From Acidaminococcus fermentans (lineage in GTDB: Bacteria; Bacillota; Negativicutes; Acidaminococcales; Acidaminococcaceae), in assembly GCF_009696675.1 (NCBI RefSeq), contig NZ_VULN01000005.1, positions 62,001 through 126,000 of the forward strand: a stretch of 64,000 bases of DNA, in the 5' to 3' direction. Below the pieces are notes generated by a model. That model worked only from the letters and a program-made list of their open reading frames with translations, did not search any database and was not told where the DNA came from. A program made the translations under genes and the position numbers. Below are positions 18,084 through 26,735 of the stretch, piece by piece (position 1 is the stretch's first letter; each line of letters starts with the position of its first letter).

Positions 18084-19217
18084 TTACAAAAATTCTTCAA
18101 AGGCCAGATTTCCGTACCGCATCCCCTGTTCCGTAAGGCGGATTCGGTCCCCTTCCCGGGTGATCCAGCCCCGGTTCTGGCAATGGGCGAACCCTTCTTT
18201 ATATATATGGAAGAAATCTTCTCCCGTCCGCAGCCGGAATTCTTCCAGGGACAGTCCCTTGGCGGTGCGCAGGTTCATGAACACCAGCTCTTCCCGCCGT
18301 TCCGTGGGAGTCAGTTCTTCCTGTTCCGGGGCTTCTCCCCGGAGATAGGCCATCAGATTCCGGGGATTGGTCTCCCGTTTCTTTCCGTCGAACCCGCAGG
18401 CAGCAGGGCCGAAGGCCAGATAGGGATCGTAGTGCCAGTACACCTGGTTGTGCCGGGATTCCTGACCGGGCCGGGCAAAATTGGAGATTTCGTACCTTTG
18501 GTACCCGGCTTTGGGCAGTTCTTCCATGAGCAGGTCGTACATGGCGCCGGTTTCCTCTTCCGAAGGCAGGGCCAGCTGCCCTTCCCGGATCTGTTTGGCC
18601 AGAAGGGTCCCCTCTTCCACCGTAAGACCGTAGACGGACACATGGTCCACCCCGGTTTGCAGCAGCCGTTCCAGGGAATCCCGGACAGATTCCACTGTCT
18701 GGCCAGGGTAGCCGTAGATCAAATCGCCGCTGATCCGCCGGAACCCGGCCTGCCGGGCCAGGGCAATGGCTTCTTCCGCCTGCTCCGCCGTATGGATCCG
18801 GCCCATGGACGCCAGTTCAGACTGCTGGAAGGACTGGATTCCCAGGCTCAGCCGGTCGAACCCCAAAAACCGGTAAAACCGGAGCCGTTCCAGGTCCACC
18901 GTCCCCGGATTGGCCTCCAGGGTGGCTTCCGCCGGCTGCTGCCAGAAGCCCCGTTCCTTCAGGGCGGAAACAATGGCAGCCAGATCATCCAGAGGCAGCA
19001 CACTGGGGGTGCCCCCGCCGAAATACACCGTAGCCCTGGGCGAAACCGGCAAAGCCGGCGTACAGGCGGAGATTTCCTCTACCAGACGCCGGGCGCAGTC
19101 GTTCATGATATGGTCGTTGTAAATCTGATACGAAGCAAAATCACAGTAGGCACATTTATGGACGCAAAAAGGGATGTGCACATAAACCGCCTGGTACGAT
19201 TCCCAGGGATGGGACAT
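18084..19217 (-). CDS. hemW: Radical SAM heme chaperone HemW
   Basis: A 377-residue radical-SAM protein: VYVHIPFCVHKCAYCDF carries CxxxCxxC, and the residue after the last cysteine is Asp rather than the extra Cys of true HemN. YFGGGTPSVL and GDLIYGYPGQT follow, as in HemW. HemW binds heme and passes it to clients; annotation as coproporphyrinogen oxidase is common but wrong for this subgroup. ATG 19217 is chosen for AAAGGAGAAC just upstream. In Firmicutes it normally precedes hrcA, as here (67 bp before the hrcA promoter). Confidence 0.94.
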   Translation of the reverse strand: MSHPWESYQAVYVHIPFCVHKCAYCDFASYQIYNDHIMNDCARRLVEEISACTPALPVSPRATVYFGGGTPSVLPLDDLAAIVSALKERGFWQQPAEATLEANPGTVDLERLRFYRFLGFDRLSLGIQSFQQSELASMGRIHTAEQAEEAIALARQAGFRRISGDLIYGYPGQTVESVRDSLERLLQTGVDHVSVYGLTVEEGTLLAKQIREGQLALPSEEETGAMYDLLMEELPKAGYQRYEISNFARPGQESRHNQVYWHYDPYLAFGPAACGFDGKKRETNPRNLMAYLRGEAPEQEELTPTERREELVFMNLRTAKGLSLEEFRLRTGEDFFHIYKEGFAHCQNRGWITREGDRIRLTEQGMRYGNLAFEEFL

Positions 19218-19237
19218 GGTGTTCTCCTTTGACCGTC

Positions 19238-20698
19238 TTATTTCCCCTTCTTCACATCTTCCAGCAAGGCCATCTTCATGGCGTAGTACCGGGGGCTCAT
19301 GTCCAGGAAATGCATGTGGGGATTGCTGAAACGCTGTTCTTCGGGCCAGATTTCGTGGTCCAGCTGCTTCCGCACGTACCGGCGGATTTCTTCCAGGGAC
19401 GGGGACGGGTGGAGGCACTTGCCTTTTTCCAGCACCAGTTCCTGGAGTTCCCGGAAGGTACAGTCTTTGAAGCTCATCTTCTTCCAGGGCCGCTGGGTAT
19501 CCACAAAGGAGAATTCGGCTCTTTCCCGGGGATCTTCGTCATGGAGGGTCAGGAGATCCGCAATGGCATGGCCGGTTTTGTCATACACTCTCCAGGCCCG
19601 TTTCCGGCCCGGGTTGGTGATCTTTTCAAAGGTTTCGGAGATCTTGATCTTGGGGATGATGGCTTTGTCCTTGTGTACAGCCACCAGCTTGTACACGGCC
19701 CCGAAGACCGGGTCGCTCTTGGCGGTGATCAGCCGTTCCCCCACCCCGAAGGAATCCACGCAGCCGCCCTGTTCCAGGATGGAGCTGATGGTGTATTCAT
19801 CCAGGGAGTTGCTCATGACGATGATGGCATCGGTGAGCCCGGCATCGTCCAGCATCTTCCGGGCCTTTTTGGACAGGTAGGCCAGGTCCCCGGAGTCGAT
19901 CCGGATCCCTTTCAGCCGTTTGCCCATGGGTTCCAGTACTTCCTTGGCCACCCGGATGGCGTTGGGCACCCCGGAATCCAGTACATCGTAGGTATCCACC
20001 AGCAGGATGGCGTTGTCCGGGTAGATTTCCGCGAACCGCTTGAAAGCGGTGTATTCGTCGTCATAGTACATGACCCAGCTGTGGGCCATGGTGCCGCTTA
20101 CCGGGATGTTGAACATCTGGCCGGCCAGGACGGTGGCCGTGCTGTCAGCTCCGCCGATATAGGCGGCCCGGGCCCCGTATACGGCGGCGTCCATGTTGTG
20201 GGCCCGGCGGGCGCCAAAGTCGGACACTCCCCGGCCCTGGGCGGCTTTCACGATCCGCTGGGCCTTGGTGGCGATCAGGGACTGGTGGTTGATCTCGCAC
20301 AGGATAGCGGTTTCCACCAGCTGGGCATCCACCAGAGGAGCGTACACCGTCAGCAGGGGTTCATCAGGATAAATCACACTGCCTTCGGGCATGGCATATA
20401 CATTTCCCCGGAACTGGTAGGTTTCCAGCCACTGGAGAAAGGGTTCGCTGAATACATGGAGGCTTCGGAGATAGGAAATGTCTTCGGTGGAAAAATGCAT
20501 GTTCTCCAGGTAATCCAGCACCTGTTCCAGACCGGCAAAAATGGCGAAACCGCCTCCGTCCGGATTGTTCCGATAAAATACATCAAAGGACACATAGTCG
20601 TCCTTGTCCCGTTTCTTGTCTTCAAAATACCCGTTGGCCATGGTCATTTCATAGAGGTCAAACATCATGGACAGATTTCTTGCATCAAATTGTTTCAT
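19238..20698 (-). CDS. pncB: Nicotinate phosphoribosyltransferase
   Basis: A 486-residue enzyme converting nicotinate and PRPP to nicotinate mononucleotide in NAD salvage. Family blocks: FDLYEMTMANGYF at the start, DFGARRAHNMDAAVYGARAA, GTMAHSWVMYYDDE, and the phosphate site IRIDSGDLAYLSKKARKMLD followed by DSFGVGERL. Longer than E. coli PncB, like the Gram-positive/eukaryote-type form. Precedes hemW by 20 bp and is probably cotranscribed with it. Confidence 0.94.
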   Translation of the reverse strand: MKQFDARNLSMMFDLYEMTMANGYFEDKKRDKDDYVSFDVFYRNNPDGGGFAIFAGLEQVLDYLENMHFSTEDISYLRSLHVFSEPFLQWLETYQFRGNVYAMPEGSVIYPDEPLLTVYAPLVDAQLVETAILCEINHQSLIATKAQRIVKAAQGRGVSDFGARRAHNMDAAVYGARAAYIGGADSTATVLAGQMFNIPVSGTMAHSWVMYYDDEYTAFKRFAEIYPDNAILLVDTYDVLDSGVPNAIRVAKEVLEPMGKRLKGIRIDSGDLAYLSKKARKMLDDAGLTDAIIVMSNSLDEYTISSILEQGGCVDSFGVGERLITAKSDPVFGAVYKLVAVHKDKAIIPKIKISETFEKITNPGRKRAWRVYDKTGHAIADLLTLHDEDPRERAEFSFVDTQRPWKKMSFKDCTFRELQELVLEKGKCLHPSPSLEEIRRYVRKQLDHEIWPEEQRFSNPHMHFLDMSPRYYAMKMALLEDVKKGK

Positions 20699-20773
20699 GG
20701 GTCTCCGCCTTTCCAGGTACAGTATTTGTTACCCATTGTACCACAGTTTGGCCGTTTTCGGAAAATTAAATTT

Positions 20774-22186
20774 TTACCACATTCCCAGGACCTTCCCCCA
20801 CAGACAGCCGATGCCACCCCAGATCAGGATGGACAGCATGCTCAGGACGAAGCCAATCTGCCACCACCGGTTCTGGGTCACATATCCGGCGCCAAAAAAG
20901 ATGGGAGCCGGGCCGGAGCCGTAATGGGTAAGACATCCGAACAGGCTGCTGAACCAGGCCAGCACATAGGCAGCCATGGTGGGGGGAGCTCCGGCACTGG
21001 CCATGACGCTGAGGAAGGCGGCATACATGGCGCTTACATGAGCGGTGCTGCTGGCGAACAGGTAATGGGAATAAAAGTACACCACGGCCAGGATGGCCAT
21101 GGCCACCAGCCCGTTGTCCCCGGCCACCAGGGCGCCCATTTCCCGGCTGAACCAGGGAATCATCCCTTTAGTGTTCAAAAATCCGGCCATCATCACCAGG
21201 ATGGCGAACCAGACCAGAGTATCCCAGGCGGCTTTTTCACTTTTGATGTCATCCCAGGTGAGCACATCGGTCAAAAGCAGCAGGCACAGGCCCAACAGTG
21301 CGGTGAGGGTTTCACTGAGACCGATGTACCGGCCCCCGGCCCAGAGACCGATGAGCAGAAGAAAGATCACGGCCATGGCTTTTTCTTCCCGTTTCAGGGG
21401 ACCCATGGCGTCCAGTTTCTGCCGGGCCAGAGCCGGAGCCTCCGGGGTCTCCTTCAGTTCCGGCGGGTTCATTTTATAGATCACCAGCGGGAACAGCACC
21501 AGGGAAAGCACCGCCGGCACACAGGAAGCCGCCAGCCAGCCGCCCCAGGTCATGTTCACCCCCAACAGGTCGCTGGCAAAGCTGACGGCCATGGGGTTGG
21601 CGGCCATGGAGGTAAGGAACACGGCGGAAATCACCACGTCGCACTGGAACACCACCGGCACCAGGAAGTTCCCCAGCTTGTTCTGGGTCCCCTCTTTGGG
21701 GTCGGAACCAAAGGTCACGTTCAGGGACTGGACAATGGGAGCCAGGATGCCTCCGGCCCGGGCGGTGTTGCTGGGCATGGCCGGGGCGATCACCAGGTCG
21801 CTGGCCACCAGGGAATAGGCCAGGAACAGGGGCTTTTTGCCGAACCGTTCCACAAACAGATAGGCGATCCGTTCCCCCAGCCCGGTTTTCACGATGCCCC
21901 GGGAAATGAAGAAGGCCACCACCACCAGCCAGATGGTGGGAATGCTGAATCCACTGAGAGCTTCTTTCAGGGTAAGGGTCCGGGTGAGACAAAGGCTCAC
22001 CATGCCCAAAAGAGCCATGACGCCCATGGGCAGAGGTTTCAGGATCAGCCCCACAATAGTGGCGGCAAAGACGCCGAACACATGCCAGCCGGCCGGGGCC
22101 AGGTCTCCCGGAGGAGGCACCAGGAAGGACAGGGCGCCCAGGAACCCGCAGAAAATCAGTTGTTGCCATTTTTTGGACAGGGTCAC
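20774..22186 (-). CDS. DASS-family (CitT/SLC13-like) anion transporter
   Basis: A 470-residue membrane protein with about 12 hydrophobic segments, GTG start at 22186 behind AGAAGG. Family motifs include PSNTARAGGILAPIV (the SNT-type cation/substrate signature, first hairpin) and SSTAHVSAMYAAFL (second hairpin). Members carry di- or tricarboxylates (citrate, tartrate, 2-oxoglutarate, malate, succinate) by antiport or sodium symport. The divergent LysR gene 450 bp away may control it. Exact substrate cannot be told from sequence. Confidence 0.9.
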   Translation of the reverse strand: MTLSKKWQQLIFCGFLGALSFLVPPPGDLAPAGWHVFGVFAATIVGLILKPLPMGVMALLGMVSLCLTRTLTLKEALSGFSIPTIWLVVVAFFISRGIVKTGLGERIAYLFVERFGKKPLFLAYSLVASDLVIAPAMPSNTARAGGILAPIVQSLNVTFGSDPKEGTQNKLGNFLVPVVFQCDVVISAVFLTSMAANPMAVSFASDLLGVNMTWGGWLAASCVPAVLSLVLFPLVIYKMNPPELKETPEAPALARQKLDAMGPLKREEKAMAVIFLLLIGLWAGGRYIGLSETLTALLGLCLLLLTDVLTWDDIKSEKAAWDTLVWFAILVMMAGFLNTKGMIPWFSREMGALVAGDNGLVAMAILAVVYFYSHYLFASSTAHVSAMYAAFLSVMASAGAPPTMAAYVLAWFSSLFGCLTHYGSGPAPIFFGAGYVTQNRWWQIGFVLSMLSILIWGGIGCLWGKVLGMW

Positions 22187-22228
22187 AATGTCAGCCTTCT
22201 TTCTTGGATAGGGGCCGTTGCCAGATAG

Positions 22229-22268
22229 ACAAAAAGAAGCCGTTCCGCAACAGCCGGTTACAGCTTCT
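22229..22268 (-). terminator. Weak hairpin between the small gene and the DASS transporter
   Basis: Minus-strand GAAGC/GCTTC and CTG/CAG stems around a GC-rich loop, followed by TTTTT. Imperfect, so it may only attenuate. Confidence 0.4.
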
Positions 22269-22310
22269 TATTGTACATCATTTAAATTGTTTTAAAAAGA
22301 GGGAAACTCT

Positions 22311-22469
22311 CTACCCGGAAAGAAGCGGACAGGCCTCCTGGAGCCCCCAGGACCGGAGCTGCCGTTCCATCTGGTCGGCGGTCAGCCCCAGGGCCCGGCA
22401 GAAGTCCGGCATGAGCAAAGCTCCCTGGAGGGTGTCCCACAAAGCAGCAGAATCTATGGTATGGTTCAT
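22311..22469 (-). CDS. Small hypothetical protein (52 aa)
   Basis: A 52-residue frame starting MNHTIDSAALWDTLQGAL and ending WGLQEACPLLSG, with ATG placed 4 bp after GGGAGATCC. A TATAAT sits about 45 bp upstream on the same strand. No family recognised; amphipathic and helical in appearance. It lies between the divergent LysR promoter region and the DASS gene, so it may be a leader gene or small regulator of that operon. Could also be chance. Confidence 0.4.
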   Translation of the reverse strand: MNHTIDSAALWDTLQGALLMPDFCRALGLTADQMERQLRSWGLQEACPLLSG

Positions 22470-22634
22470 AATGGATCTCCCAAAATAAGTCAAAAAATTC
22501 CGTTAGCGACAGTTCCATTATACCACGTTCCCTTTCCTTTTCCTGATGCTTCTGTTATACTCTTTTAAGATAACTTTGTGAAATACCAATTCGTTGGTTC
22601 ACCCAACCATCAGTTATGGATAAGGAGAATTCCC

Positions 22635-23495
22635 ATGCGTTTGTCCTATATTCCCACCTTTGCCGCCGTGTGCCGGTGGGGCACCTTTTCCCGGGCGGCG
22701 GAAAAGCTCCATATTTCCCAGCCGGCAGTTTCCAAGGCCATCAAGGAACTGGAACAGGACTGCGGCGTAGCCCTGTTTGAACGGCAGCACAGCACCATTT
22801 CGCTCACCCCGGAGGGCCGGAAGCTGTGGGAAGGCTGCCAGCGCTGGCTGAAAGAAAGCGAGGAGCTGGAAAAACTGGGGACTTCCCTGAAAACCGGCCG
22901 GCAGATCCTGCGGATCGGGGTGGTGCCCATGTGCGGGAACACCATTTTCCCCCAGCTCCACCAGCAGTTCCTGGCCCGGCATCCTCATTATCAGATCCGC
23001 ACTGTAGAGGACACCGCCAGCGTGCTGTACGGGCTCCTGGACCGGCAGGAACTGGACCTGATCCTGTGTGTCACCAACCATCTGCCCCTGGCCCCCTATC
23101 ACTGCAAGGTCATCAAAAAAAGCCGGCTGGAACTGTTTGTGGCCCGGACCCATCCCCTGGCCCGGAAGAAAATCCTCTCCTTCCAGGACCTGGCCGGGGT
23201 GCCCCTGGTACTGTTCCCGGACACCTTCGGCCAGACCCGGTACATCCGCCGGCTGTTCGCCCAGGCCCAGACAGAACCCCAGGTTCTCCACCAGACCAGC
23301 CAGGTATTCACCATCCTGTCCTACATCCGGTCCGGAGCCGCCGCCGGCTTCCTGCCGGAAGAATTCGCCCGGACAGAAAAAGAACTGGCCGCCGTCCCCC
23401 TGGAAGGGGTGCCGGCAGCCAGCATCAATCTGGTATGGCTCCAGGATACCCGGACCCATCCGGGGATCGGAGAGTTTGTGAGGGAGTGTGAATAA
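22635..23495 (+). CDS. LysR-family transcriptional regulator
   Basis: A 286-residue regulator. N-terminal winged helix: FAAVCRWGTFSRAAEKLHISQPAVSKAIKELEQDCG, of which SQPAVSKAIKELE is the recognition helix region; effector-binding domain from about residue 90. ATG 22635 has AAGGAG 8 bp upstream, better than an in-frame ATG at 22578. It is the only intact plus-strand gene in the window, transcribed away from the DASS transporter. By LysR convention it probably regulates that neighbour in response to a carboxylate; this is inference. Confidence 0.93.
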   Translation: MRLSYIPTFAAVCRWGTFSRAAEKLHISQPAVSKAIKELEQDCGVALFERQHSTISLTPEGRKLWEGCQRWLKESEELEKLGTSLKTGRQILRIGVVPMCGNTIFPQLHQQFLARHPHYQIRTVEDTASVLYGLLDRQELDLILCVTNHLPLAPYHCKVIKKSRLELFVARTHPLARKKILSFQDLAGVPLVLFPDTFGQTRYIRRLFAQAQTEPQVLHQTSQVFTILSYIRSGAAAGFLPEEFARTEKELAAVPLEGVPAASINLVWLQDTRTHPGIGEFVRECE

Positions 23496-23519
23496 ATTCA
23501 CACCCCGGTCGCGAGCCAA

Positions 23520-23722
23520 ATGAAAAATTTGCAGGCAAATTTTTGAACGTGTAAATCGGTACCATAGGGGCTGCACGCCGGGCAGCCCGCCAAATCATCG
23601 ATGATCTGCGCATTTTGCGGGGCGCCGGGCCTGCGCCCCCTACGGTTATACACAATAAGAAGAACCTGGTCGAAGGACAAGTTCTATCCAGTGGCCCGCG
23701 ACTCACGACTCGAGACTCGCGG
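23520..23722. repeat. Compound palindromic repeat, family B copy 2
   Basis: Order: AAATTTGCAGGCAAATTT, then arm TAGGGGCTGCACGCCGGGCA, a central ATCATCGATGAT palindrome, the inverted arm GCGCCGGGCCTGCGCCCCCT, then degenerate GACTCACGACTCGAGACTCG tandem units. The same order, inverted, recurs at 27440-27668. Fills the 262-bp gap after the LysR gene; no gene is supported here. Confidence 0.7.
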
Positions 23723-23724
23723 CC

Positions 23725-23753
23725 AAAGGGGCTGTTGCTTATGCAACAGCCCC
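23725..23753 (-). terminator. Terminator of the higA-like gene
   Basis: Stem GGGGCTGTTGC / GCAACAGCCCC with a TTAT-type loop, followed by only three T on the minus strand; stem is strong, tail is weak. Confidence 0.6.
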
Positions 23754-23757
23754 TCCT

Positions 23758-24027
23758 TTACTTCTTGTGCGCTTCCACTTTTTCGTCGAACATGAACTGG
23801 AGATTCAGCCAGGCGGCAGCGCTGATTTCTGTGGCTTCTTCCAGTTTGCTGGCCAGTTCCAGGTCCACCGGGATTTCTCCGGCCAGGAGCTGGTCCACGG
23901 TTTCCAGGGGTTTCCCCAGTTTGTGGGCGAACTGGGCCGGGGTCATCTGCCAGTCATCCAGAAGGTCTTCCAGATAGGAACCGGGATGGAATGCTGTGCC
24001 GTCTTCATAAACAATGGTGTTGGACAT
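23758..24027 (-). CDS. HigA-family antitoxin-like HTH protein (solitary)
   Basis: An 89-residue protein: FHPGSYLEDLLDDWQMTPAQ then LGKPLETVDQLLAGE (Xre-type helix-turn-helix) and AWLNLQFMFDE, the usual C-terminal block of HigA/VapI addiction-module antidotes. HigB toxin genes normally precede higA; here the upstream gene is metQ behind a terminator, and no HigB-like frame is visible, so it is an orphan. Own promoter at 24058-24087. ATG 24027 follows GGAGG at 11 bp. Confidence 0.85.
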   Translation of the reverse strand: MSNTIVYEDGTAFHPGSYLEDLLDDWQMTPAQFAHKLGKPLETVDQLLAGEIPVDLELASKLEEATEISAAAWLNLQFMFDEKVEAHKK

Positions 24028-24057
24028 GATGGATAAGGCCTCCGAAGTTTTTCTTCC

Positions 24058-24087
24058 AGTATAGCAAAAGAGGTGTTGCTGGTGCAA
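24058..24087 (-). promoter_or_regulatory. Promoter of the higA-like gene, overlapping the metQ terminator
   Basis: Minus-strand TTGCAC (24082-24087), 18-bp spacer, TATACT (24058-24063). The -35 and spacer lie inside the metQ terminator hairpin. Confidence 0.6.
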
Positions 24088-24098
24088 CACCTCTTTTG
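24065..24098 (-). terminator. Terminator of metQ
   Basis: Stem AAAAGAGGTGTTGC / GCAACACCTCTTTT with a four-base loop and T-run, directly after the metQ stop. Confidence 0.85.
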
Positions 24099-24101
24099 TC
24101 A

Positions 24102-24926
24102 TCAGAACGCCGGGATAATGGCGCCTTTGTATTTTTCTTCGATGAATTTCTTCACTTCCGGGCTGTTCAGGGCTTTCATCAGCTTCTGGATTTCCGGCCG
24201 GTTTTCGTCGCCTTTCCGTACGGCCACGATGTTGGCATAAGGAGAATCCTTGGCTTCGATGAACAGGGCATCCTTGGTGGGATTCAGTTTGGCTTCCATG
24301 GCGAAGTTGGAGTTGATCACCGCCAGATCCACATCATCCAGGGTCCGGGGCAGCATGGCGGCTTCGGCTTCGGTGATCTGGAGGTTCTTGGGGTTGTCCA
24401 CAATGTCATTGGCGGTAGCCATGACCCCTACCCCGTCCTTCAGTTTCAGCAGGCCGGCCTTTTCCAGGATGGCCAGGGCACGGCCCCCGTTGGTGGGATC
24501 GTTGGGGATGGCGATTTTGGCGCCGTCAGGCACGGATTTGATGTCTTTGATCTTCTTGGAGTACACGCCCATGGGTTCGATGTGGACTTTGCACACGGAA
24601 ACCAGGGACAGGTTCCGGTCTTTGCAGAATTTTTCCAGGTACGGCAGATGCTGGAAGAAGTTGGCGTCGATTTCCTTGTCGCTAAGGCTCAGGTTGGGCT
24701 TCACGTAATCGGTGAATTCCACCACCTGCAGGTCCACCCCTTCTTTGGCCAGCAGGGGTTTCACCTGTTCCAGGATCTCTGCATGGGGAACCGGAGAAGC
24801 TCCCACCTTCAGGACTACTTTTTTGTCTCCCCCTGCGGGTTTGCTGCCGGTGGAGCTTCCGCAGCCCCCGGCGATGCCGGCCAGGGCCAGCAGCCCGGCC
24901 AATACCAGTGCCAGTTTTTTCATCAT
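24102..24926 (-). CDS. MetQ/NlpA-family substrate-binding lipoprotein
   Basis: About 274 residues. Signal peptide MMKKLALVLAGLLALAG then lipobox IAGGC, so exported and lipid-anchored. The mature part has VGASPVPHAEILEQVKPLL and DANFFQHLPYLEKF, classic for the MetQ/NlpA family that binds methionine and related amino acids for MetNI importers. No metN or metI gene is next to it: the neighbours are malic enzyme and an antitoxin-like gene. Either ATG 24926 or 24923 works; GGAGG is just upstream. No SAM riboswitch fits in the 58-bp gap. Confidence 0.9.
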   Translation of the reverse strand: MMKKLALVLAGLLALAGIAGGCGSSTGSKPAGGDKKVVLKVGASPVPHAEILEQVKPLLAKEGVDLQVVEFTDYVKPNLSLSDKEIDANFFQHLPYLEKFCKDRNLSLVSVCKVHIEPMGVYSKKIKDIKSVPDGAKIAIPNDPTNGGRALAILEKAGLLKLKDGVGVMATANDIVDNPKNLQITEAEAAMLPRTLDDVDLAVINSNFAMEAKLNPTKDALFIEAKDSPYANIVAVRKGDENRPEIQKLMKALNSPEVKKFIEEKYKGAIIPAF

Positions 24927-24984
24927 TTTTTCCTCCTTTTTTGCTTTATCAGCTGTCAGCCGATTTTTCCGTTCCGGGGAAAAA

Positions 24985-26235
24985 TCATGCATTCCAGTTC
25001 CGTTCCACCCGTTCCGCGGCTTCTTTCCGGATGTCTTCGGGATCCCGCTTTACCCGGGCGATGCCCTGTTCCATGGCGGTCTTGGCCACGGCGGCAGCAA
25101 TGGCCGGGACGATCCGCCGGTCGAAGGCACCGGGAACCACATAGTCTTCCCGCAGTTCATCGTCAGCGATCAGCCCAGTGATGGCTTTGACGGCAGCCAC
25201 TTTCATTTCTTCCGTAATGGCGGAGGCACGGACGGCCAGGGCACCCCGGAAGATTCCCGGGAACACACATACGTTGTTCACCTGGTTGGGAGCATCGCTG
25301 CGGCCGGTACCGGCTACGGCAGCGCCGGCAGCCTTGGCTTCTTCGTAGGTGGTTTCAGGCACCGGGTTGGCCAAGGCAAAGACTACCCCATTGTCATTCA
25401 TGCTCTGGATGATTTCTTTGGTGAACAGCCGGGGTGCGGACACTCCCAGCAGAACATCGGCGCCCTTTACGGCCCCTTTCAGATCCCCTTTGTAGTGATC
25501 CTTGTTGGTCACACTGGCCAGGTAGGCAGTGGCCATGTCCATTTCTCCCGGACGGCCTTCATACACGGCTCCATGGACGTCGATCATGGTCAGGTTCTTC
25601 ACACCCAGGCGTACCAGCAGTTTGCCGATGGCGGAACCGGCAGCACCGCAGCCGTTGACCACCACTTTCACCTTGTCGATGTCCTTTTTCACGAACCGGA
25701 GAGCCCCCAGTATGGCGGCGCAGGCGATAATGGCGGTACCGTGCTGGTCATCGTGGAACACAGGGATCTTGCACCGTTTGATCAGTTCCGCTTCGATGGC
25801 ATAGCATTTGGGGGAAGAGATGTCTTCCAGGTTGATGCCCCCAAAAGACGGCTGGAGTTTTTCCACGATGTTCACGAATTCTTCCGGATCTTTGGTGTCG
25901 ATGCAAATGGGCACGGAATCCACATCCCCGAATTTCTTGTAAAGGACGGCCTTCCCTTCCATAACGGGCATGGCCGCTTCGGGACCGATATCCCCCAGGC
26001 CCAGGACCCGGGTACCGTCGCTGATTACGGCCACCATATTGCCCCGGCATGTGTATTCAAAGGACAGATCCGGGTTTTCCTTGATTTTCCGGCAGGGTTC
26101 AGCCACCCCGGGGGTATAGGCCAGGGACAGATCGTGGCCGTTTTCCAGAGGCACCTTGCAGCGAACCTCCAGTTTCCCATGATTTTTTGCATGGAGTTCC
26201 AATGCCTCTTTGTTCAATTCTTCCGTATTTGCCAT
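24985..26235 (-). CDS. NAD(P)-dependent malic enzyme
   Basis: A 416-residue bacterial short-form malic enzyme that decarboxylates malate to pyruvate. Blocks: [36 protein letters not shown] with the catalytic lysine, the metal site [22 protein letters not shown], and a Rossmann segment [17 protein letters not shown]. Lacks the phosphotransacetylase-like C-terminal domain of long forms. Followed by metQ after 58 bp. Fits an anaerobe fermenting amino acids and dicarboxylates. Confidence 0.94.
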   Translation of the reverse strand: MANTEELNKEALELHAKNHGKLEVRCKVPLENGHDLSLAYTPGVAEPCRKIKENPDLSFEYTCRGNMVAVISDGTRVLGLGDIGPEAAMPVMEGKAVLYKKFGDVDSVPICIDTKDPEEFVNIVEKLQPSFGGINLEDISSPKCYAIEAELIKRCKIPVFHDDQHGTAIIACAAILGALRFVKKDIDKVKVVVNGCGAAGSAIGKLLVRLGVKNLTMIDVHGAVYEGRPGEMDMATAYLASVTNKDHYKGDLKGAVKGADVLLGVSAPRLFTKEIIQSMNDNGVVFALANPVPETTYEEAKAAGAAVAGTGRSDAPNQVNNVCVFPGIFRGALAVRASAITEEMKVAAVKAITGLIADDELREDYVVPGAFDRRIVPAIAAAVAKTAMEQGIARVKRDPEDIRKEAAERVERNWNA

Positions 26236-26252
26236 TTGGTTGGCTCCTTTCC

Positions 26253-26735
26253 CTATTCTTTTACTTCCTGCACTTCAAATACCGGTTTTTTCCCCTTTTC
26301 CAGGGTCAGAATGCCGAAACTGGGCACTCCGTTCCGGGGACGGCTGGGGCTGCCGGGGTTGATCAGCAGGATCCCGTCTTCTTCCCGGTTCACCGGTACA
26401 TGGATATGGCCGAAGATCACCACATCCGCCTTCTTTTCTTCTCCCCAGTACAGCAGACGGCTCCAGTCATTGTACCGGACATACCGGTGGCCATGGGTCA
26501 TGGCCAGGGTGAACCCCAGCTGCCGGGTCACCAGTTCCGCCGGGGCCCGGTCTTCATAACTGTCGCAGTTGCCGCACACCGCATACACCGGAATGCCGGT
26601 GATTTTCTCGATATAGGGAGCATCCTGGCTGTAGTCACCGGCATGGAGCCACAGGTCCACTTCCCCGGCCTGGTCCAGTACCTGTTCCAGGGCCTGGAAG
26701 TCTCCGTGGGTATCGCTGACTACGCCGATCCTCAT
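26253..26735 (-). CDS. YfcE/MJ0936-type metallophosphoesterase
   Basis: About 160 residues: MRIGVVSDTHGD (first metal site), LHAGDYSQD, CGNCDS (GNCD), MTHGH and FGHIHVP, the full calcineurin-like metal set of small YfcE phosphodiesterases. ATG 26735 overlaps the rdgB stop as ATGA, pointing to translational coupling; an ATG 18 bp upstream (MEKNEP) is the alternative. Natural substrate unknown. rdgB and this gene are a common pair in Firmicutes. Confidence 0.9.
   Translation of the reverse strand: MRIGVVSDTHGDFQALEQVLDQAGEVDLWLHAGDYSQDAPYIEKITGIPVYAVCGNCDSYEDRAPAELVTRQLGFTLAMTHGHRYVRYNDWSRLLYWGEEKKADVVIFGHIHVPVNREEDGILLINPGSPSRPRNGVPSFGILTLEKGKKPVFEVQEVKE

Noticed and set aside
18084-19418. 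Longer N terminus for HemW (from 19418)
   Set aside because: The extra 67 residues are antisense to the pncB 3' end and have no family similarity; the site AAAGGAGAAC marks 19217.
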